Shown here: positions 14,546 to 19,615 of the stretch, in pieces
Layout: each line of letters opens with the position of its first letter
How positions within the stretch are numbered: position 1 is the first letter of the stretch
Notes under the pieces: model-generated
Database searches by the model: none
Told to the model about the DNA's origin: nothing
Seen by the model: only the letters and a program-made list of their open reading frames with translations
Position numbers and translations under genes: made by a program
Assembly (NCBI GenBank): GCA_002694345.1
Contig: NZLV01000182.1
Location: 1 to 19,615, forward strand
Length of the DNA: 19,615 nt
Reading direction: 5' to 3'
Source: Maricaulis sp.
Lineage (GTDB): Bacteria; Pseudomonadota; Alphaproteobacteria; Caulobacterales; Maricaulaceae

Positions 14546-14838
14546 GAGACGAGGCCGGCCGGCGGATTGATCAACCAGCGCCAGGGGGCAATCTCGACCG
14601 CCTCGAACAAGCCGGCCTGCTTGTAGGGATCCGTGTCCAGCCAGGCACCCAGTTCCGCCCGGTCCTCGGCCTCCACCACGAGCAGCGATCCCGCCATGTC
14701 CCCGGCCTCATTGAGCCAGGGACCGGCCGCCTTCACGGACGATCCGGCGGATGTGAGCCAGGCCACATGGGCCTCTCGGTTGGCCAGGCGCACGTCCAGC
14801 GCACCGGCCTTGTCACGGGCATGAACCAGAAACAGCAT
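14542..14838 (-). CDS. YciI-family protein
   Basis: A 98-residue protein of the YciI family, a small ferredoxin-like fold with a conserved His-Asp pair whose enzymatic role is not settled. The typical start MLFLVHARDKAGALDVRLANREAH and the later LLVVEAEDRAEL and DPYKQAGLF blocks fit the family. Its ATG (14838-14836) shares one base with the gpsA stop, in the sequence TAATG on the minus strand, and its TGA overlaps the Rieske start. It therefore sits inside a tightly coupled operon. Confidence 0.88.
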   Translation of the reverse strand: MLFLVHARDKAGALDVRLANREAHVAWLTSAGSSVKAAGPWLNEAGDMAGSLLVVEAEDRAELGAWLDTDPYKQAGLFEAVEIAPWRWLINPPAGLVS

Positions 14839-15839
14839 TACAGGGTCTCGAGGGTAAAGGGGCGGGCGAGCAGGGCTTCGATTGCCGCTTCCACGCTGAT
14901 CCGGCCAGCCAGAATGTCATCCACCGCCTGGCAGATCGGCATGTCCACACCGTGGCGATTGGCCAGAGCGACCACGGCCGGCGCACTCGCCACGCCCTCG
15001 GTCACCGCTTTGCGGCTGGCGAGGATATCCTGCAGGCTCACCCCGCGTCCCAGTGCCAATCCACAGGACATGTTGCGCGATTGCGGGGAGGAACAGGTCA
15101 GGACCAGATCACCCAGACCGCACAGGCCTGCCAGCGTCTCCCGCTTGCCACCCAGAGCCAGTGCGAGACGGGTCATCTCGGCAAACCCGCGCGAGATCAG
15201 CGCGGCATGGGCCGACTTGCCCAATTCGCGGCCTTCGGAAATCCCGCAGGCGATGGCGAGAACATTCTTCACCGCACCGCCGATTTCCGCACCGACCAGA
15301 TCGGTGGCGAGATAGGGCCGGAACCGGCTCGTGCCGAGCGCTTCGATCAGGGCATTGCCGGCCGCTTCATCCGTGCAGGCCAGGGTCACCGCGGTCGGCA
15401 GGCCCTTGGCGGTATCAATGGCAAAACTCGGACCGGACAGGACCGCCGGCAGGGCCCGCGGAATGGTCTCGTGCAGCACATCCGTCATCAGGCTCAAAGA
15501 GGATTGCTCGATCCCCTTGGCGCACAGGACGACCGGCACGCCGGGCCGGGCATAGGGCAGAAACCCCTCCAGCACGCGGCGCAGATGCTGGGCCGGCGCC
15601 ACAGCCAGGATCGCATCACAGGCATCCAGATCGGAGATCGCGGTCACGGCCTCGACAGCTTCCGACAGGGCGACATCCGGCAGATAGACCGTGTTTTCGT
15701 GCTTCGAGTTGATCGCATCGGCCACGTCCTGCTCGAACGACCAGAGACTGACATCGCGGCCAGCCAAGGCCGCAGTCTGAGCCAGGGCCGTGCCCCAGGC
15801 GCCGGCGCCGATGACGCCAATATGCTGGTAGTCGGTCAC
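14838..15839 (-). CDS. gpsA: Glycerol-3-phosphate dehydrogenase (NAD(P)+)
   Basis: A 333-residue cytoplasmic enzyme that reduces dihydroxyacetone phosphate to sn-glycerol-3-phosphate, the backbone for phospholipids. The nucleotide-binding GAGAWG is at 11-16, CAKG with K108, the LSGPSFA segment at about 134-140, catalytic K191 in GAVKNV, and GLGDLVLTC with D244 followed by SRN (254-256) for substrate binding. Length is normal for the family. It starts with GTG, overlapping the tsaD stop as GTGA (15836-15839), and ends in the TAATG overlap with the YciI-like gene. Confidence 0.96.
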   Translation of the reverse strand: MTDYQHIGVIGAGAWGTALAQTAALAGRDVSLWSFEQDVADAINSKHENTVYLPDVALSEAVEAVTAISDLDACDAILAVAPAQHLRRVLEGFLPYARPGVPVVLCAKGIEQSSLSLMTDVLHETIPRALPAVLSGPSFAIDTAKGLPTAVTLACTDEAAGNALIEALGTSRFRPYLATDLVGAEIGGAVKNVLAIACGISEGRELGKSAHAALISRGFAEMTRLALALGGKRETLAGLCGLGDLVLTCSSPQSRNMSCGLALGRGVSLQDILASRKAVTEGVASAPAVVALANRHGVDMPICQAVDDILAGRISVEAAIEALLARPFTLETL

Positions 15840-16969
15840 GCCTTGGGTCCTTTCCGTCCGGATCCGATTGCCGGATCGAGCTTGGCCGAAACCGCGTCCA
15901 AAGGCCAGCGCGCCCGTGCCGGGGCATCCAGCTCATCCGTCTGGCCGCGCAGCAGTTTTTCCAGGCCTGCCAGGGCGATCATGGCCGCATTGTCGGTGCA
16001 CCATTTCATCGGCGGGGCGATCAGGGGGAAGCCGGCCGCCCCTGCCGCCACGTCGAGCGCGCTCCGAACGGTCTTGTTGGCCGCGACGCCGCCGGCCACT
16101 ACGAGGGGCCGCGGCAGGGCGACATCAGGATAGTCTTGCGCAAACTGGTCCATGGCCCGCTTGGTCCGGCTGGCAAGGGCCCGCGCGATGGCAGCCTGCA
16201 CCGATGCGGACAGGTCGGCCCGGTCCTGATCGGCCTTCTCTTCCAGCCCGTCCCAAATCTGGCGCGCCGCCGTCTTGAGACCGGCAAAGGAAAAGTCGCA
16301 GCCCGGCTTGCCCTTCAGCGGCACCGGCAGGTCAAACCGGGTGGCATCGCCATCCTGCGCGCATTTTTCCAGCGCCGGCCCGCCCGGAAAGCCCAGACCC
16401 AGCACCTTGGCCGTCTTGTCGAAGGCTTCACCGGCCGCATCGTCCAGCGTGGACCCCAGGCGCCGGTAGCGGCCGACGCCCTCAGCCACTAGCAGCTGGG
16501 TATGGCCACCGGACACGAGGAGCAGGAGATAGGGAAAGTCCAGTCGCTCGCTGAGCCGCGGCGACAGGGCATGCCCTTCCAGATGATTGACCGCGATCAG
16601 CGGCTTGCCCGAGCCCAGTGCCAGCCCCTTCGCCGTCATCAGGGCGGCCATCACGCCCCCGATCAGCCCCGGCCCCGAGGTGGCGGCGATGCCGTCAATC
16701 TGTGCCAAGGACAGACCGGCTTCCTTTAGCGCGGCGGCGGCCAGACCATCCATTGCCTCGGCATGAGCGCGGGCCGCAATCTCCGGCACGACGCCACCAA
16801 ACGGCGCATGGGCTTCGGTCTGGCCCAGCACGAGATCGGCCAGGACCTCAATCCGGCCATCGGCATGACGCCGCAGAATGGCCGCCGCGCTCTCATCACA
16901 GCTGGATTCCAATCCCAGCACGGTGAGTTCGTCGGCTTGCATCGAAGAGGAAGGGGGCGCTAAGTCCAT
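15836..16969 (-). CDS. tsaD: tRNA N6-threonylcarbamoyladenosine transferase TsaD
   Basis: A 377-residue protein of the Kae1/TsaD family, which transfers the threonylcarbamoyl group to A37 of ANN-decoding tRNAs in a complex with TsaB and TsaE. Iron ligands are present in NHLEGH (H129, H133) and D326 in WCTDNA. ATP-binding blocks are SGGHTQ (153-158) and GGVAANK (293-299). ESSCDE is at 21-26. The start could instead be at ATG 16942 (MQADEL), which removes nine non-conserved residues and widens the gap to hemC; neither has a clear ribosome site. It is the first gene of the overlapping tsaD-gpsA-YciI-Rieske chain and is divergent from hemC. Confidence 0.95.
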   Translation of the reverse strand: MDLAPPSSSMQADELTVLGLESSCDESAAAILRRHADGRIEVLADLVLGQTEAHAPFGGVVPEIAARAHAEAMDGLAAAALKEAGLSLAQIDGIAATSGPGLIGGVMAALMTAKGLALGSGKPLIAVNHLEGHALSPRLSERLDFPYLLLLVSGGHTQLLVAEGVGRYRRLGSTLDDAAGEAFDKTAKVLGLGFPGGPALEKCAQDGDATRFDLPVPLKGKPGCDFSFAGLKTAARQIWDGLEEKADQDRADLSASVQAAIARALASRTKRAMDQFAQDYPDVALPRPLVVAGGVAANKTVRSALDVAAGAAGFPLIAPPMKWCTDNAAMIALAGLEKLLRGQTDELDAPARARWPLDAVSAKLDPAIGSGRKGPKA

Positions 16970-17005
16970 GTCAGACCGATAGCCCTTCGACCAGGATCCT
17001 GCAAC

Positions 17006-17971
17006 GTGAAGCCGCCGTCCTCACCCCAGCCGATCGCCACGCGCCGCTCTCCCCTCGCCCTCTGGCAGGCCCGAGATGTTCAGGCCCGGCTGGCCCGCGC
17101 CTGTGGCCTGGAGGGGGAAGCAGCCGACGCCGCCTTTCCCATTCTCGGCCTGGTTTCCACCGGTGACCGCATCCAGGACCGCACCCTGCTGGAAGCCGGG
17201 GGCAAGGGCCTCTTCACCAAGGAGATCGACGAGGCGCAGCTGTCCGGCGAGGCCGTTTATGCCGTCCACTCCATGAAAGACGTGCCAACCGAACTGCCGG
17301 CCGGGCTGATGCTGGGCGCCATCCTGGAGCGCGAGGATCCGCGCGACATGCTGCTTGCCAGAGGCGGCGAGACACGCCTGGCAGACCTGCCCGAGGGCGT
17401 AGTCGTCGGCACGGCCAGCCTGCGCCGCCAGGCCCAGCTTCTGCATGTTCGCCCCGACATCACCGTCGTGCCCCTGCGCGGCAATGTCGCCACGCGATTG
17501 GGCAAGCTGGAAAGCGGGGAGGTCTATGCCACCTTCCTGGCCCGCGCCGGACTGAAACGCCTGGAACGGCCTGAAGGCGAACGGGATCCGCTGCCCGTCA
17601 CCGACATGCTGCCGGCCGTGGCCCAAGGCGCGATCGGTGTGGCGGCGCGCCTGGATGACAGCGAAGCGCGCACCCGGTTGACCGCGCTGGAGCATGTTCC
17701 GACCCGCCTGGCCATCACGGCAGAACGCGCCTTCCTGAAAGCGCTCGACGGCTCTTGCCGGACGCCGATTGCGGCCCATCTTAATAATGAATCAATGGAT
17801 TTGACGGGCGAAGTCCTCACACCTGACGGGACAACGCGCTGGCAGAAATCCATCGGGATCGATCTGCAGACCTGTTCGATCGACCAGGCCGCCAAGGCCG
17901 GTCACGATCTGGGTCAGGCGATCAGGGACGAGGCCGGCGACCGGCTGGAACAGGTTTTGGGAGTGGCATGA
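17006..17971 (+). CDS. hemC: Hydroxymethylbilane synthase (porphobilinogen deaminase)
   Basis: A 321-residue cytoplasmic enzyme joining four porphobilinogen units into hydroxymethylbilane, an early heme step. It starts at GTG 17006, 9 bases after AGGA (16993-16996). Visible blocks are ATRRSPLALWQA (11-22), KGLFTKEID (67-75), HSMKDVPTELP with catalytic D92, GTASLRRQAQ (135-144), LRGNVATRLGKL, and the dipyrromethane cofactor cysteine C251 in LDGSCRTPI. All are intact. The stop overlaps hemD as ATGA (17968-17971), so the two are translationally coupled. Confidence 0.97.
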   Translation: MKPPSSPQPIATRRSPLALWQARDVQARLARACGLEGEAADAAFPILGLVSTGDRIQDRTLLEAGGKGLFTKEIDEAQLSGEAVYAVHSMKDVPTELPAGLMLGAILEREDPRDMLLARGGETRLADLPEGVVVGTASLRRQAQLLHVRPDITVVPLRGNVATRLGKLESGEVYATFLARAGLKRLERPEGERDPLPVTDMLPAVAQGAIGVAARLDDSEARTRLTALEHVPTRLAITAERAFLKALDGSCRTPIAAHLNNESMDLTGEVLTPDGTTRWQKSIGIDLQTCSIDQAAKAGHDLGQAIRDEAGDRLEQVLGVA

Positions 17972-18705
17972 CGGTATTGGTGACCCGGGGCTGGCCAGGA
18001 GCCGAGCGAACCGCAGCAGGGCTGCGGAAAATGGGGATCGACCCCATTATTTCGCCCGTTCTGGACATCAATTTTCGGGCCCGGATCGATGCCGATCTGA
18101 CCGATGTCCAGGCCCTGATCTTCACCAGCGCCAACGGTGTGCGGGCCTGGGGTCCGCGTCGTGACGAACGCGACATCGCCGTCTTCACCGTCGGCGACAA
18201 CACCGCTGACACCGCCCGCCAGATCGGTTTCAAGAAGGTCTGGTCCGCCTCCGGCAACAGCCAGGACCTGGCCGAACTGATCAGGCGCAAGACGCGCCCC
18301 GAAAAGGGTGAATTGCTTCACATCCGGGGCATCCATGTTGCCGGCGATCTGGCCGGCGCCCTCCGCCCGGACGGGTTTCGCGTCCGCGATGCCATCGGCT
18401 ATGGCGCGGTCCCGGTCGACACGCTGAACGAAGAAGCCATTGCCGCGATCGTGTCCGGGGCGCCCGTCTCGGTCCTGATCCACTCCCCGCGCAGCGCCAA
18501 GACCTTCCTCGATCTGCTGCGGAAATTCGGCCTGCACCACTGGCTGGGCTCGGTTTCGGTGTACGGAATCTCCGAAAAATGCCTGGAGCCCCTGAAGGGC
18601 GCAGGCTTTGGCGCCCTGATCCCGGCGGCCGCCCCGACGGAAGAGGCGATGCTGGCACTGCTGGATGAAAGTTCGGAACTGGCGCAGGCGTCCAACGCGT
18701 CCTAA
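17968..18705 (+). CDS. hemD: Uroporphyrinogen-III synthase
   Basis: A 245-residue enzyme that closes hydroxymethylbilane with inversion of ring D to make uroporphyrinogen III. The sequence is poorly conserved in this family; supporting features are the start LVTRGWPGAERTAAGLRKMG, the IFTSANGVRAWG block (about 51-62), a DAIGYGAVPVDTL strand, and a SVLIHSPRSAKTFLDLL segment. Its position directly after hemC with ATGA overlap is strong support. A Mic60-like gene follows 33 bases later in the same direction. Confidence 0.88.
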   Translation: MTVLVTRGWPGAERTAAGLRKMGIDPIISPVLDINFRARIDADLTDVQALIFTSANGVRAWGPRRDERDIAVFTVGDNTADTARQIGFKKVWSASGNSQDLAELIRRKTRPEKGELLHIRGIHVAGDLAGALRPDGFRVRDAIGYGAVPVDTLNEEAIAAIVSGAPVSVLIHSPRSAKTFLDLLRKFGLHHWLGSVSVYGISEKCLEPLKGAGFGALIPAAAPTEEAMLALLDESSELAQASNAS

Positions 18706-18738
18706 GCTGGACGAAATCCGCGCGAATCATGGGCCAAG

Positions 18739-19615
18739 ATGGCTGACCCGAACGACACTCTCGACCCCGAACCCGTCGATGCCGAGTTCGAGCCCGCAAG
18801 CGACAGCGCGCCTGCGCCGAAACCGGCGCGCCGCGGACCTGGCTGGACCTCGCTCTTCCTGGTTTTCCTGCTTTCTACCACCGCCGGCGGTGCCCTGGGC
18901 TATGCGGGCCATGCCTGGCTGGGCGATACGGCAACACCGGTCGATAGCGGCGCCGATGAACGCGCCGCCCTGTCCGGCGATCTCGACGCATTGTCGGCAC
19001 GCCTGACCGCGCTGGAGAACGCTGCCCCGGCCGCACCGATCGACGAGACCGCTCGCGCCTCGATCGACAGCCTGATCACCCGCCTACAGACTCTGGAAAA
19101 CCGTCCCGCCGCAGCCGGTAGTGAACCGGTGGACCTGACCGCCATCGAAGCGCGCCTCTCTGCGCTGGAGGCCGCACCGACTTCCCCAGCCCAGCCGGTT
19201 GATCTGAGCGCCATCGAGACCCGCCTGTCTGAACTCGAGACCGGCGCCGATGATACCCGTGACCTCGCCAGCCAGGCACTGGACACGGCCCAGACCGCCT
19301 CGCAATCCGGTGTCGACCCGCAGATCCTGCAGAACCTCACCCAGCGCATCGCCGAGCTTGAAGCCGCCGGGGATACCGGCACCACTGCTTACGAGGACCC
19401 GACCCCGCAGATCGCCGCCTTGCAGGAAGAAGTCGCCCGGCTCTCCACCGCTCTGGCCGAGACCCGGACCCTTGCTGAAACCGCCCGGTCGAGCGCTTCC
19501 GACGCCGCGTCGGCCGCCCAGTCCGCCGCCAACCGCCCTGACAGCGGCACGGCCGACCGACAGCTCGCCGCCCGCGCCCTGGCGCTGACCGCCCTGCGCG
19601 AAATGGCCCAGACCG
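18739..19615 (+). CDS. Mic60/mitofilin-like inner-membrane protein, N-terminal part
   Basis: Frame from ATG 18739 is open to the window edge (292 residues, incomplete). Residues 1-35 are an acidic, proline-rich cytoplasmic tail; 36-58 form one transmembrane helix (WTSLFLVFLLSTTAGGALGYAG); the rest is a long periplasmic coiled coil with repeated (L/I)xxRLxxLE units, and a start of a helical domain (RALALTALREMA) at 279-290. This layout and its place after hemC-hemD fit the alphaproteobacterial Mic60 (COG4223, mitofilin) known to lie in heme operons and to bend inner membranes, the ancestor of the mitochondrial cristae organiser. The diagnostic C-terminal mitofilin domain is beyond the edge, so this is a positional and architectural call. 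The ribosome site before ATG is weak. Confidence 0.78.
   Translation, partial: MADPNDTLDPEPVDAEFEPASDSAPAPKPARRGPGWTSLFLVFLLSTTAGGALGYAGHAWLGDTATPVDSGADERAALSGDLDALSARLTALENAAPAAPIDETARASIDSLITRLQTLENRPAAAGSEPVDLTAIEARLSALEAAPTSPAQPVDLSAIETRLSELETGADDTRDLASQALDTAQTASQSGVDPQILQNLTQRIAELEAAGDTGTTAYEDPTPQIAALQEEVARLSTALAETRTLAETARSSASDAASAAQSAANRPDSGTADRQLAARALALTALREMAQT
18982..19239 (+). repeat. Imperfect coding repeats in the Mic60-like coiled coil
   Basis: Four units with the pattern (L/I)xxRLxxLE start near residues 85, 112, 136 and 159, spaced by 23-27 residues, with linkers rich in Ala/Pro and often ending in PVDL. Two of them share most nucleotides (for example GCCATCGA followed by CGCCT). 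A fifth, diverged unit is at residues 200-208. They look like internal duplication of coiled-coil segments. Confidence 0.65.

Noticed and set aside
14952..16133. A 393-codon open frame on the plus strand opposite gpsA and tsaD
   Set aside because: Same cause; Arg/Gly/Gln-rich shadow with no ribosome site or motif, whereas both opposite genes are well supported.
18724..18728. GAATC (GANTC, the CcrM methylation site) just before the Mic60-like start, and GACTC near 547
   Set aside because: Single sites occur by chance at about this frequency; no cluster or CtrA-type TTAA-N7-TTAA element was found.
1..19615. Search for CRISPR arrays, insertion sequences, tRNA/rRNA genes and attachment sites
   Set aside because: No regular direct repeats with spacers, no transposase or integrase motifs, no tRNA-like TTC-loop segments and no rRNA-like stretches were seen.

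Overview
The window is GC-rich and gene-dense and looks like the chromosome of a Caulobacterales/Maricaulales-type alphaproteobacterium (Maricaulis-like; this is inference). Taxonomic hints are a Usg-family C-terminus, a CC0125/CC1285-type lipoprotein, an IalB-family protein, and a hemC-hemD pair followed by a Mic60/mitofilin-like gene, an arrangement known from alphaproteobacteria. I see no insertion sequence, prophage, CRISPR array, rRNA or tRNA. Codon use looks uniform, so this is ordinary core and near-core chromosome, not an island.

Layout: (1) 1-1290: end of a Usg-family gene, a small secreted cysteine protein on the minus strand, and a surface lipoprotein closed by a hairpin terminator. 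(2) 1360-3575: a TonB-dependent siderophore receptor with its own promoter-like sequence and a very strong UUCG-loop terminator shared with the convergent gene. (3) 3598-4649: an HSD10-like dehydrogenase on the minus strand, whose upstream region holds a 19-bp dyad and an unexplained minus-strand terminator-like hairpin. (4) 4650-6671: an isoaspartyl peptidase/asparaginase paired with a SpoU-type RNA methyltransferase, then an IalB-family secreted protein. (5) 6768-9824: rlmN, a beta-lactamase-fold lipoprotein and a small ABM-like protein. (6) 9970-11776: a short secreted protein overlapping a chemoreceptor with a histidine-bearing six-helix membrane domain, facing a signal-peptide-bearing methyltransferase (11780-12538). 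(7) 12728-14213: a 26-residue membrane peptide, a creatininase-family hydrolase and a small lipoprotein. (8) 14210-16969, minus strand: an overlapping operon tsaD-gpsA-yciI-like-Rieske. (9) 17006-19615, plus strand: hemC-hemD-Mic60-like, the last gene cut by the window edge.

Functional themes are envelope and iron handling (TonB receptor, lipoproteins, IalB), RNA modification (rlmN, a SpoU methylase, tsaD), phospholipid precursor supply (gpsA) and heme synthesis joined to an inner-membrane organiser (hemC, hemD, Mic60-like). The parts most worth a second look are the Mic60-like gene in the heme operon, the secreted-protein/chemoreceptor pair, and the orphan minus-strand terminator near 4445. 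I found no clear sign of an entirely new multi-gene system.
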